Shown here piece by piece: positions 38,045-47,134 of a stretch of DNA of 64,000 bases. Within the stretch, counting starts at the first letter, position 1. Each line of letters begins with the position of its first letter. The stretch spans positions 16,195 through 80,194 of the forward strand of contig CAJXHI010000010.1 of the NCBI GenBank assembly GCA_913051655.1, in the 5' to 3' direction. Both the position numbers and the translations under genes were made by a program. The notes under the pieces were generated by a model that was given only the letters and a program-made list of their open reading frames with translations, searched no databases and was not told where the DNA came from. The DNA is from an uncultured Alphaproteobacteria bacterium. GTDB taxonomy: Bacteria; Pseudomonadota; Alphaproteobacteria; Rhodobacterales; Rhodobacteraceae.

Positions 38045-39511
38045 ATGGAAACATCGACAGCTATATACCTCAGCATGGCATTGCCTGCGCTTGGTGTAAT
38101 TTTGAATCTTATACTGCGCCATCAGGCTAATCTGCGTGAGACGGTTACCTTTGGCATTGCTTTATGCACCTTTTTGAGTGTGCTCTGCATTTTGGCAAAC
38201 GAAGGTAGTGGGTCAAGCGAGACCTTTGTTGTGTTAAGTATCATGCCTAGTTTGGATATCGCCTTTAATGTTGAACCTCTTGGATTGCTGTTCGCGGTTC
38301 TTGCCTCTGGGCTATGGATAGTCACCCATCTTTATGGCATAGGATATATGCGAGGTAACAATGAAAAAGATCACGCGCGCTTCTTTGCCTGCTTTAGTTT
38401 CGCGATCTTCTCGGTCATGGGCATCGCCTTTTCGGCGAATATGTTTACTCTCTTTTTGTTCTATGAGGCTCTAACAGTTTCCACCTATCCTTTGGTTGCT
38501 CATAAGGGTACGCCGGAGGCAATCAAGGGCGCACGCACCTATCTTGCTATTCTGATGGGGTCGTCCATTTGTATACAGATGGTGGCAATCATCTGGACAT
38601 ATGCGATCACTGGCACGCTTAATTTCACTATGGGTGGCATTCTTGAAGGGCAAATATCACATTTGATGGCGGCAATTCTTTTGGCGCTTTATGCCTTTGG
38701 GATTGGTAAAGCCGCACTGATGCCATTCCACAGATGGCTGCCCGCCGCGATGGTTGCACCAACGCCGGTGAGCGCATTACTGCATGCCGTTGCCGTGGTG
38801 AAGGCAGGTGTCTTTACGATGCTAAAAGTAGGCATTTACATTTTTGGAATTGATTTTCTGGCAGAAACGGGTGCATCCGACTGGCTAATTTGGCTTGCAG
38901 CCTATTCGATTATCGCTGCCTCTGTTGTGGCGATGACAAAAGACAATCTCAAAGCGCGGCTGGCCTACTCCACCATAAGTCAATTATCCTACATTACTTT
39001 AGGTGTGGCTTTGGCGACGTCCATGGGCGTGATGGGCGGTGGAGTTCACATGGTGACACACGCTTTAGGGAAAATCACACTCTTCATGTGCGCAGGGTCC
39101 ATTTACGTTGTTACCCATCAAACAGAGATCAGTCAGATGAATGGCCTCGGGCGGCGTATGCCTGTTACATTTATTGCGTTCCTTATAGGGAGCCTGTCGA
39201 TAATTGGTCTTCCCCCTTTTGCTGGATCTTGGAGCAAATGGTTGTTAATCCTTGCCTCAGCCGATACGGGTGAGTTGATCATTATCGGAGTTCTTTTGAT
39301 TAGCTCTTTGTTGAATGTCGCTTACCTCATGCCCTTGGTCGCCAAGGGGTTTTTTATGTCTGATACGGGTGAAAAAAATTCGATTTCGTTCAAAGAGGGT
39401 CCTTTGCTTGTTTGGCTGCCGCCGGCGTTGACCGCCTTTGGCTGTGTCATTTTGTTTTTCTACGCCGGGTATATTCAGGACTTCCTGATGCCGTTGATCG
39501 CGCAGGAATGA
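38045..39511 (+). CDS. Second antiporter-type subunit (NuoM/MrpD family)
   Basis: NuoL/M/N-family protein of 488 residues. It has the Glu helix FLFYEALTVSTYPLVAHKG, the Lys site GIGKAALMPFHRWLPAAMVAPTPVSALLHAVAVVKAG and KARLAYSTISQLSYITLG. This set is closer to NuoM/NuoL than to MrpD. The ATG at 38045 follows GGCTGGA. GTG at 38033 in frame is possible. It probably supplies an extra ion channel to the complex. Confidence 0.9.
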   Translation: METSTAIYLSMALPALGVILNLILRHQANLRETVTFGIALCTFLSVLCILANEGSGSSETFVVLSIMPSLDIAFNVEPLGLLFAVLASGLWIVTHLYGIGYMRGNNEKDHARFFACFSFAIFSVMGIAFSANMFTLFLFYEALTVSTYPLVAHKGTPEAIKGARTYLAILMGSSICIQMVAIIWTYAITGTLNFTMGGILEGQISHLMAAILLALYAFGIGKAALMPFHRWLPAAMVAPTPVSALLHAVAVVKAGVFTMLKVGIYIFGIDFLAETGASDWLIWLAAYSIIAASVVAMTKDNLKARLAYSTISQLSYITLGVALATSMGVMGGGVHMVTHALGKITLFMCAGSIYVVTHQTEISQMNGLGRRMPVTFIAFLIGSLSIIGLPPFAGSWSKWLLILASADTGELIIIGVLLISSLLNVAYLMPLVAKGFFMSDTGEKNSISFKEGPLLVWLPPALTAFGCVILFFYAGYIQDFLMPLIAQE

Positions 39512-39521
39512 GGAGAGTGTG

Positions 39522-39872
39522 ATGGCCTATGTCCCCTCTGATAAACCGGAAAACCTTCCTATATTAGGGCGGTTTCTTGCTTGGTTTACAAAAGTTGAAA
39601 ATTCAAAATACATCATCGGTGGATTGGTGGCGATCTGTATTGGTCTGTTTCTCGCTGATTTTACATATAAGAAGTACGGACACTTTGAAGTTGAAAAATA
39701 CAAAGGATTTTACGGCGCTTATGGATTTGTGATGTTTACGGGGCTGATCCTTTTGGCCAAAACACTGCGGTATTTCATTCAACAACCCGAAAATTATTAT
39801 GGTGACAAGGCTGTAGACCGCGAAGAATATCCCAAAGAACAGCTAGAAAAATTGGGGCACAAAGATGTTTGA
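39522..39872 (+). CDS. Small membrane protein of the antiporter operon
   Basis: Protein of 116 residues with two hydrophobic helices (IIGGLVAICIGLFLADFTY and YGAYGFVMFTGLILLAKTL) and polar ends. I do not recognise a named family. It is preceded by AGGAGAG and its end overlaps the next large subunit by 8 bases. The fixed place between two antiporter subunits argues for an accessory subunit of the complex. The start could be GTG 39519. Confidence 0.75.
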   Translation: MAYVPSDKPENLPILGRFLAWFTKVENSKYIIGGLVAICIGLFLADFTYKKYGHFEVEKYKGFYGAYGFVMFTGLILLAKTLRYFIQQPENYYGDKAVDREEYPKEQLEKLGHKDV

Positions 39873-41559
39873 TATCATCCCGACTGCCTTCATTTTCTTT
39901 GCTGGTGCTCTCCTTGTTGCAATCGCACCAAGCCATCGCCTACGCTCTGCTATCGCAATTTTGGTTCCAGTGGCTGCCGCTTGGCAGGTTTTTAACATTC
40001 CCACAGGCGTTTTCGCGCAAACCGAAGTATTTGGCCAAACGCTTGAAATGATGCGGGTCGATAAACTGTCACGTGTTTTCGCTCTTATCTTTTGCATCGC
40101 AGCTTTTCTGGGAAATCTCTACGCATGGCATGTGCGCGACCGGGTGCAGCAGCTTGCAGCGCTTTTTTATTCTGGCTCAGCGCTTGGTGCCGTCTTTGCT
40201 GGTGATCTGATAACCCTGTTTTTCTATTGGGAAGGTACCGCCATTGCATCGGTTTTTTTGATCTGGGCGCGCGGGACCATTGGGGCCTATAATACCGGGT
40301 TACGGTATCTAATTATCCAGGTTATGTCGGGTGTGATTCTTCTGTCAGGGGCGGCGTTACTGTGGCGCGAGACAGGCTCGATCGCGTTCGACAAAATGAC
40401 GCTTGGGTCGCTTGGCACTTGGTTGATTTTTATTTCTTTTGGTATGAAGTGCGCTTTCCCATTGATGCACAACTGGCTTCAGGATAGCTATCCTGCGGCG
40501 ACTGTGACAGGAACAGTAATCCTGTCGGCCTTTACTACAAAATTGGCCGTTTACGCGCTTGCGCGTGGATTTTCGGGCACAGAAATCCTGATATACATCG
40601 GTGCCATAATGACGCTTTTCCCAATCTTCTTCGCAGAGATTGAAAATGATCTTCGTCGCGTTCTGGCCTACAGCCTGAACAATCAGCTGGGTTTTATGGT
40701 TGTTGGCGTTGGGATTGGTACGGAAATGGCCTTGAATGGCACAGCATCGCATGCCTTCGCTCATATCCTCTACAAAGCTCTTTTGTTCATGAGTGTTGGG
40801 GCTGTACTGTTTCGAACTGGCACATCAAAGGCGTCTGAATTGGGTGGACTATGTCGTACGATGCCAACAACAGCCATCTTCTGTCTCATTGGGGCGGCCT
40901 CTATCTCTGCATTTCCGCTGTTTTCCGGATTTGTTACAAAGTCGCTTATCGTGGATGCGACTGCAGAAAATCACTATACTCTTATCTGGGCTATTCTTGT
41001 CTTTGCCTCAGCCGGCGTGCTGTCACACTCTGGGATCAAAATTCCCTATTTCACCTTTTTTGGACACGACAGTGGCTTGCGTCCGAAAGAGGCGCCTTTG
41101 CATATGCTTCTCGCCATGGGACTGACAGCATTTCTCTGTATCTATATTGGCGTTAATCCCGATCCGCTTTATGCGCTTTTGCCTTATGAGGTCGAATATC
41201 ATCCCTACACTATGAACCATATCATCGCCCAATTGCAGCTCTTGTGTTTTGCATTGCTTGCATTCGTCATCTTGATGAAATCAGGCCTGCATCCCCCTGA
41301 AGTCAGATCTATCAATTTAGACACTGATTGGATTTATCGCAGGCTTTTGCCCGACGTGGTAATGAGTTTTGGTCGTGGGCTGGCGGCTGTATGGCACTCT
41401 GCGGGACAAAGTGCACGCATGTTTTTTGTTGATTTCTACAGCTGGCTTGAAAAGCTACTTGGTCCTGAAACAGGGATTTCAGGGGTCCGTCCTGTTGGAA
41501 CTATGACGCTTTGGGTGAGCGTTTTGCTGTCAGTATCCCTTATTTTCGCATACCTGTAA
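39865..41559 (+). CDS. Third antiporter-type subunit (NuoL/MrpD family)
   Basis: NuoL/M/N-family protein of 564 residues, the most divergent of the three. It keeps DLITLFFYWEGTAIASVFLIWARG (Glu), GMKCAFPLMHNWLQDSYPAATVTGTVILSAFTTKLAVYALARG (Lys sites) and LRRVLAYSLNNQLGFMVVG. A C-terminal extension (about 480-564) has a soluble stretch and a final helix. Similar proteins are annotated as Na+/H+ antiporter subunit D in Rhodobacterales. It is the last gene of the operon; there is no clear terminator after it. Confidence 0.88.
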   Translation: MFDIIPTAFIFFAGALLVAIAPSHRLRSAIAILVPVAAAWQVFNIPTGVFAQTEVFGQTLEMMRVDKLSRVFALIFCIAAFLGNLYAWHVRDRVQQLAALFYSGSALGAVFAGDLITLFFYWEGTAIASVFLIWARGTIGAYNTGLRYLIIQVMSGVILLSGAALLWRETGSIAFDKMTLGSLGTWLIFISFGMKCAFPLMHNWLQDSYPAATVTGTVILSAFTTKLAVYALARGFSGTEILIYIGAIMTLFPIFFAEIENDLRRVLAYSLNNQLGFMVVGVGIGTEMALNGTASHAFAHILYKALLFMSVGAVLFRTGTSKASELGGLCRTMPTTAIFCLIGAASISAFPLFSGFVTKSLIVDATAENHYTLIWAILVFASAGVLSHSGIKIPYFTFFGHDSGLRPKEAPLHMLLAMGLTAFLCIYIGVNPDPLYALLPYEVEYHPYTMNHIIAQLQLLCFALLAFVILMKSGLHPPEVRSINLDTDWIYRRLLPDVVMSFGRGLAAVWHSAGQSARMFFVDFYSWLEKLLGPETGISGVRPVGTMTLWVSVLLSVSLIFAYL

Positions 41560-41609
41560 GTTAGTTTTTTCCAGTTTGCGTATATAAAAATGTTATCTAA
41601 GGTCAAACA

Positions 41610-42368
41610 ATGTCACATAGTACCCTTTACATCACAGGCGCGGGCGTGAGCGCAGAAAGTGGTATTCCAACCTTTCGTGGAAATGATGGTTTTTGGACAG
41701 TTGGAAGCGCAAATTATACGCCTCAAGAGATGGCGACCCGGCAGATGTATTTATCGCATCCGGATGAATTTTTGCTTTGGTATTATCAAAGATTTGCATC
41801 CTACCGGCACGTTCAACCGAATGAGGTTCATCACTGGCTCTCAGACAAAAACCTTATCACGCAGAATATCGATGGATTGGACGGTAAAGCAGGCAATCAC
41901 ACCTATATTCCCATTCACGGCCGGTTGGACAAAGTATCCGTTTTGCATGAACAGGGAATGCCTGTGTCTATAGAAGAAGCCCCTTGGGGCGATATTGATG
42001 AGTTCTCTGAGCAAAGCTGTGAGAAAGTGCATTTAAAAGCTACGCTTCTTGATGCCTTTTGCATTTCACGCAAAACAATGACCCCAGAGCCGATGGTGTC
42101 TTTAAAGCCCTTTGTGCTTCTCTTTGATGAATATTACACTGAACTGTATCGCGTCAGAGAAGCAGAAAAAAGAATGCAAAATGCTCAGCGAATTGTGTTT
42201 ATAGGGACATCATTCAGAGTGAATATTACAAATATAGCGCTGCAGCATGCCGTGGCAACTGGGGCGGTGATTGAGGTGGTCGATCCAGATCCGGTGGATA
42301 TTGGAATACCGGTTATTGCGTATCATAAAATGAGTGCAAAGGAATTTATCGCACGCGATCCAGCCTAA
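41610..42368 (+). CDS. Sir2 family NAD-dependent deacylase, zinc cysteines missing
   Basis: Sirtuin-like protein of 252 residues. The NAD-binding GAGVSAESGIPTFRG (10-24), TQNIDGLDG (84-92) and the catalytic His103 (PIHGRLD) are intact, as is LKPFVLLFDEYY, the usual RPxVVxFGE block. The small zinc-ribbon domain between them, normally with four cysteines in two CxxC pairs, holds only Cys137 and Cys151. Ligands might differ or zinc may be absent. It is close to the antiporter operon but separated by 50 bases. Confidence 0.85.
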   Translation: MSHSTLYITGAGVSAESGIPTFRGNDGFWTVGSANYTPQEMATRQMYLSHPDEFLLWYYQRFASYRHVQPNEVHHWLSDKNLITQNIDGLDGKAGNHTYIPIHGRLDKVSVLHEQGMPVSIEEAPWGDIDEFSEQSCEKVHLKATLLDAFCISRKTMTPEPMVSLKPFVLLFDEYYTELYRVREAEKRMQNAQRIVFIGTSFRVNITNIALQHAVATGAVIEVVDPDPVDIGIPVIAYHKMSAKEFIARDPA

Positions 42369-42463
42369 TCCTGTTTCGGATTTCTGACTTTCTAGTCAAT
42401 GATTTCATTGCAATTTACGCTCAACGCGCGGTATTGACTAATGTGGTTACAAAGGAGACCATC

Positions 42464-42532
42464 ATGGGAATTTTTGGCACAGTGATTAGAATTGGGGCTA
42501 TCCGGGCGTTAACATCCAGAGATTGGCCATAA
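42464..42532 (+). CDS. Possible 22-residue small protein
   Basis: Strong ribosome site AAAGGAGACC, three bases from ATG, then a 22-codon frame (MGIFGTVIRIGAIRALTSRD, W, P) ending in TAA. A hairpin AGGCG-TAAAG-CGCCT follows at about 42539. It may be a true small protein, a leader peptide for the gene at 42668, or the truncated start of a lost gene. The ribosome site is the main evidence. Confidence 0.3.
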   Translation: MGIFGTVIRIGAIRALTSRDWP

Positions 42533-42667
42533 TCTGAGAGGCGTAAAGCGCCTTATTAATTGATCTGGAAAAAGGTAAATAGGCGGATCATAAAATAGCT
42601 AAAATCAAATTTGATTTCTCAACCCCAACTCTTTGACGCCGCAGTCGCCACATTGGCTGTTAAGTGA

Positions 42668-44245
42668 ATGGAAGTCCTGATGATATACCACTTTTCTAAT
42701 GCACAGTCCTATGCCGTTCATGTGGTTGACGAGCGTATGGCAGAGCTGTCTCAGTGGTGCAGTACAATCTTCGATTTTGGAGAAACAGCGTGGCGGGAAT
42801 ATGAGTCTGCGGCTTGGTATATGACGCAATTACGCAAAGAAGGGTTTTCCGTCGAAGAAGGATCCGGCGGCATGCCGACCGCTTTCTGTGCTGAATGGTC
42901 AAATGGAGGCGGTCCGACTGTTGGCCTTTATGCCGAATACGATGGTATTCCTGGAAATTGTCAGGCGGCAGATACAAAAAAACGGCCACGAGACGGGCTT
43001 GGTTATTCTGCCGGGGGCCATACCGATCCTCACTCTGGATTGGGGATCAGTACTTTTGGGGCGCTCCTTGCGACAAAGGCTGCCATGGAAAAATACGGCC
43101 TCAAAGGCCGACTCCGTTATACTGGAGAGCCGGCAGAAAAGGTCCGTGGATCAAAACCTATCCATGCGGCTAAAGGCTATTATGATGGTCTTTCAGCTAT
43201 TTTGTCATTTCACCCATTTTACATGTTGCCCATGTGTAACACTGTGCGATGGGATACGCATTGTGGTGCCGCCTATTCGATGATCTATCGTTTCATCTGT
43301 GATGAACCGGAAAACTGGGGTACATCGGATGGGGCACCCATTCCACAGGCGCATTCAGCTGTACGCGCACCCGGTGCTAATGATGCCTTGGTGCAAATGT
43401 ATCAGTCTTCTAAACTGGTTCGTGAGTCAATGTTACCCCATCAAGGCGGTTGGTCAATTTCTGAGGCGATCTTGACAGCAGGGCAGGCTACAGCGGACAA
43501 TCTTCCAGCAGAACTGGGTGAGATACAATATATGATGCGCGTTCCAGCATTGGACATGGCTGAACAAATCACCGCCGTTTTGGATCAGAATGCGCAGGCC
43601 GCCGCGATAATGACCGGGTGCCGAGTCGAACGTCATTGGGTGTCAAAATCCAGACCTGGTTTGCCAAATCACACAATGGCGGGATTGGTTTGGGATGCAT
43701 TAAGCGCGATTAGGGCGCCCGAATGGGGTGAAAGCGCAAAGGTGCTGGTAAGAGAAATCCAATCAAACCTTGGGATTCCTCCCATGGAAGAACCCTTTAT
43801 TGAAGAAATAACATCCCTGATTTCTCCAAAAGATGCCGAAGCGCTGCTGCGTAAAGACCTTCCTCCATCACAGAAAAATTCAACCTCTGATGATTATACA
43901 GATATGTGTTGGCATGCTCCGACGGCGCGCCTTTATATCGCACGTCCTGCGTTAAAACCTGCAGGATCAAAGGCCTATCCCGCATGGGTAATGAATGCGA
44001 TGGGCGGAATTCCAGAGCTAATTAACCCGATGATCAAAACAGCCGCAAAAACTTTGGCCCTTTCTGCTTTACGGGTTTTGGAGGATCAGTCACTTCGGAA
44101 TGCGGCCTACGCCGAATTTGAGCGTCGAAAAGAGGAAAATGGAAATATCCCCCCATTATGTGATTATGATCCTCCGGTGCAGTTCCGCTGGCCTGAATAT
44201 GTACAAACCGTGCGGGGACGGGATTGGGTCATTCCTTCGTCGTAA
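42668..44245 (+). CDS. M20 family amidohydrolase, AbgB-like
   Basis: Zinc-dependent M20 peptidase/amidohydrolase of 525 residues, related to AbgB (p-aminobenzoyl-glutamate hydrolase subunit B) and indole-3-acetyl-amino-acid hydrolases. The metal-site regions are visible: GLYAEYDGIPG, SAGGHTDPHSGLGIS, TGEPAEKVRGSKPIH and a C-terminal TSDDYTDMCWHAPTA. Such enzymes split an aromatic or acyl amide. A later ATG at 42680 is possible. It converges on the sulfatase gene, with 8 bases between the stops. Confidence 0.82.
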   Translation: MEVLMIYHFSNAQSYAVHVVDERMAELSQWCSTIFDFGETAWREYESAAWYMTQLRKEGFSVEEGSGGMPTAFCAEWSNGGGPTVGLYAEYDGIPGNCQAADTKKRPRDGLGYSAGGHTDPHSGLGISTFGALLATKAAMEKYGLKGRLRYTGEPAEKVRGSKPIHAAKGYYDGLSAILSFHPFYMLPMCNTVRWDTHCGAAYSMIYRFICDEPENWGTSDGAPIPQAHSAVRAPGANDALVQMYQSSKLVRESMLPHQGGWSISEAILTAGQATADNLPAELGEIQYMMRVPALDMAEQITAVLDQNAQAAAIMTGCRVERHWVSKSRPGLPNHTMAGLVWDALSAIRAPEWGESAKVLVREIQSNLGIPPMEEPFIEEITSLISPKDAEALLRKDLPPSQKNSTSDDYTDMCWHAPTARLYIARPALKPAGSKAYPAWVMNAMGGIPELINPMIKTAAKTLALSALRVLEDQSLRNAAYAEFERRKEENGNIPPLCDYDPPVQFRWPEYVQTVRGRDWVIPSS

Positions 44246-44253
44246 GGTTATAT

Positions 44254-45918
44254 CTAAGCCTTATCCTTCATATTGGGTGCTTTACGTCCTCGATATTTTA
44301 CGGTGAGCTCAAGGGGCGTATCATTTTCGTCATAAACGCCCACCACAACTCCGCGCTTACGGCTTTTGGTGCGCATTTCGATAAGCTGCGCTTCGCTGCG
44401 TGTGGTACGTTGGGATTGCCGTCTGGTCCATGCGAAAAGATGGTCATAGAGCATTGCGATAGTGCCTGCATATTCTTCTTTATCACCGAGATCTGTCATT
44501 TCCATCGGATCATTTTTAAGATTAAAAAGAATGGGACGATGACCGCCCTCGCAGTGGATCAGTTTCCATGACTTGGTCGCGACCATGAACATGACCGCAT
44601 TGCGCACCCCAATGTTGTTCAGATGTGATACTGGCGTCGCCGAATAATCATATTCGCAAATTACATATTCGCGCAGCGTTTCGGTGCGCTCCTCGTGTAA
44701 AATCGGCAGGAGGCTTTCCCCTTCTAGTATATGTGCATCGGGTTTTGATCCAGCAACCTCGACAAATGTAGGAATCAAATCGATGGATTCAACCATCGCA
44801 TCGCAGACCAAGCCACGCGTACCATCTGCCTCAGGGCTTGGGTCGTAAATGATCAAGGGGACCTTTGTAGAAGTATCGTGGAAAAATGTCTTTTCCCCCA
44901 TCCAGTGATCACCCAGAAAATCGCCATGATCAGATGTAAGGACAATCATTGTATCTTCCATGCGGCCTGTGTTCTTGAGCCAGTCAAACAAACGGCCCAT
45001 CTGATCGTCGGCCTGTTTAATCAGCCCCATATATGCGGGGATGACTGCATCGCGCACCTCTTGTCTGGAAAAGGTTTCCCCTACGACGGTGTCCATAAAC
45101 ATCTTAAGTATGGGATGGGCATTTTCGCGTTCACTGTTGGACCGCACCACAGGTTTGATATGTTCCGGCCCATACATTGAGGCATAAGGATCTGGCACGA
45201 TATAGGGCCAATGAGGTTTGATAAAGCTGAGGTGACAACACCATTGGCCCTTGGCCTGTTTAATAAATTCAATTCCCCGCCCCGTAAGATAGGGGGTTTC
45301 ACTATGTCCCTCGGCGATATTCGCAACTTTGTCAGAGTTTTTCAGAAACCACCCTGATTGGACATTGCCTTCTACGTCAATACCGGAGTTTGCAAAATCG
45401 TGCCACGGATTGTCACTTTCATAGCCTTTCTCACGGAGCCAATCATTATATTTTTTCGCACCATTTGGATCGTAATAACCATCTGGTCCTTCGGGCAACA
45501 TCCCGTCATCGCGCTCATAGATATCAAACCCACATTCCGATACCCGCGCGCCAATCAATGAATCTGGTTCTAGACCGAGACGTGCCATGCCCTCTTCGTC
45601 CGCACGCATATGCGTTTTCCCGACAAGAAAACATCCCATTCCCACTTTGCGCAGGTGATCCCCCATTGTCATTTCACCAACTTTAAGTGGTATGCCATTC
45701 CAACTTGCTCCATGGGAATGCACATATCGCCCCGTATATGTGCTCATCCTTGAGGAACCACAAATCGGCGATTGGATATAGGCCCTTGAAAAGCGGACCC
45801 CCATTGCGGCAAGCCGGTCAATATTGGGGGTATGAAGATGAGGGTGCCCAGAGCAGCTTAGGTAATCCCAACGCAGTTGATCAAACATGATAAAAAGTAT
45901 GTTCTTCGCTTTTGCCAT
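44254..45918 (-). CDS. Sulfatase / phosphonate monoester hydrolase family protein
   Basis: Type I sulfatase-fold hydrolase of 554 residues. The formylglycine motif is C53-G-S-S-R57 (CxSxR) in SPICGSSRMSTYTGRYVH. The metal ligands appear in FIMFDQLRWDYLSC and LTSDHGDFLGDHWMGEKTFFHD. Cys as the nucleophile needs a formylglycine-generating enzyme or an anaerobic sulfatase maturase, which is not in the window. The substrate (sulfate, phosphonate or phosphate ester) is unknown. The cytosolic form lacks a signal peptide, which favours the phosphonate-hydrolase-like group. Confidence 0.85.
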   Translation of the reverse strand: MAKAKNILFIMFDQLRWDYLSCSGHPHLHTPNIDRLAAMGVRFSRAYIQSPICGSSRMSTYTGRYVHSHGASWNGIPLKVGEMTMGDHLRKVGMGCFLVGKTHMRADEEGMARLGLEPDSLIGARVSECGFDIYERDDGMLPEGPDGYYDPNGAKKYNDWLREKGYESDNPWHDFANSGIDVEGNVQSGWFLKNSDKVANIAEGHSETPYLTGRGIEFIKQAKGQWCCHLSFIKPHWPYIVPDPYASMYGPEHIKPVVRSNSERENAHPILKMFMDTVVGETFSRQEVRDAVIPAYMGLIKQADDQMGRLFDWLKNTGRMEDTMIVLTSDHGDFLGDHWMGEKTFFHDTSTKVPLIIYDPSPEADGTRGLVCDAMVESIDLIPTFVEVAGSKPDAHILEGESLLPILHEERTETLREYVICEYDYSATPVSHLNNIGVRNAVMFMVATKSWKLIHCEGGHRPILFNLKNDPMEMTDLGDKEEYAGTIAMLYDHLFAWTRRQSQRTTRSEAQLIEMRTKSRKRGVVVGVYDENDTPLELTVKYRGRKAPNMKDKA

Positions 45919-46259
45919 AAAGTGCGCCCAACTTGCCAGTGGTTTCAGGTCCTGTCAGATCTCCTCCTTAGGCTAGACTTATCTGTGGGAAATAGAAAAC
46001 CAGAAAATGTACATTCATGTTAAATACTCACTGATATTTTCATTGTATGGGTTTATGGAAAAATGAAGGATAACGGATCGTACAATTCCAATATTGGGTG
46101 GGGCTGCTTCGTTTCAAAAGTAGTATTAGGATATTTTGATAAAAAACTTGGTTTGGAGCAAGCAGATCTATAACAATTGGGGTAAGGCATTTGCTTGCGA
46201 TATCTTAAGGCAGGACATCTGCTCAGCGAAACAGAGTGTTTTGAGGCGGAAAAATTCAA
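45919..46259. other. Divergent promoter spacer between sulfatase and HAD genes
   Basis: 341 AT-rich bases between two divergent genes. There is no open frame with protein-like content. On the - strand AAGGAGGAG (complement of 45961-45970) is a near-ideal ribosome site, but it stands 43 bases before the sulfatase ATG with only CTG codons in frame after it. No clear operator was found. Confidence 0.5.
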
Positions 46260-46967
46260 ATGACGCAGAGGATTACCCACATAGGTTTCGACGCCGACGA
46301 TACACTTTGGCATTGCGAAGATCTGTTTTTTGAGGCGCGTGAGAGGCTACAAAAACTTTTGCCGGATCGTAGTATTAAAGAAGTGACTAATACTGTTTAT
46401 GACGTGGAAGGCCGCAATTTGGAGCGTTACGGCTATGGCGTGAAAAGTTTTATACTCTCACTTGTCGAAGCCTATTTGGTATTGAAAAAGCGTGTTGATA
46501 GTGCTGAAATTGAAGAACTTCTGGATATTGGAAAATCCATTATGGACAGTCCAGCGCGCGTTTTTGAAGGTGTTCCAAACACTTTAGAACAGCTTTCGCA
46601 ACATTTCAAACTCCTCTTGATCACTAAAGGGGACCTTGTCGATCAGGAACGCAAAATAAAAAATTCAAAACTTGCCAAGTATTTTGAGTTTATCTCGATT
46701 ATTTCTGAAAAAACGCCACAAGCTTATGTGGAGATTCTCGAGGATAAAGGCATATCCCCAAATAATTTCATCATGATAGGAAATTCTGTGAAATCGGATA
46801 TCGTGCCTGTATTAGACATCGGTGGCCATGCCATTCAAATTTTATATAAGTATACTTGGATGCATGAAGAGCACCCTGCTGGACGATTTGTGAAACCCTA
46901 TGCAGTTTTAGACAGCATAGCTGCGGTGCCAGACTTTCTGAAAGAACTTGAAAAAACTAGGGAGTGA
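46260..46967 (+). CDS. HAD superfamily hydrolase
   Basis: Haloacid dehalogenase-like phosphatase of 235 residues. Motif I is FDADDTLWH (nucleophile Asp11, acid Asp13), motif II is LLITKGD (Thr), motif III includes the Lys in EKTPQAY, and motif IV is MIGNSVKSDIVPVLDIGG. The cap helix (LFFEARERLQ) follows motif I, type C1. The substrate is not known; phosphoglycolate- or nucleotide-type small phosphates are usual. Confidence 0.87.
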   Translation: MTQRITHIGFDADDTLWHCEDLFFEARERLQKLLPDRSIKEVTNTVYDVEGRNLERYGYGVKSFILSLVEAYLVLKKRVDSAEIEELLDIGKSIMDSPARVFEGVPNTLEQLSQHFKLLLITKGDLVDQERKIKNSKLAKYFEFISIISEKTPQAYVEILEDKGISPNNFIMIGNSVKSDIVPVLDIGGHAIQILYKYTWMHEEHPAGRFVKPYAVLDSIAAVPDFLKELEKTRE

Positions 46968-47134
46968 GAAACATAGATTTCGCTACTCATTTCCCCAACG
47001 TTATCAAGAGAAGTGAGGTTTCTGGGCTTAGGGATTTCTAATCAAAATGCAGAGGTCATGCCGAGTGATACAACAGTATTTACCGCAGTCACATGGCCTG
47101 CTACGATTCCCTCGTCAAGCATTTTGGAAAAGAC

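Noticed and set aside
44243..44263. TAAGG-N11-CCTTA between the convergent M20 and sulfatase genes
   Set aside because: Only five pairs and no T-run; too weak to call a terminator.
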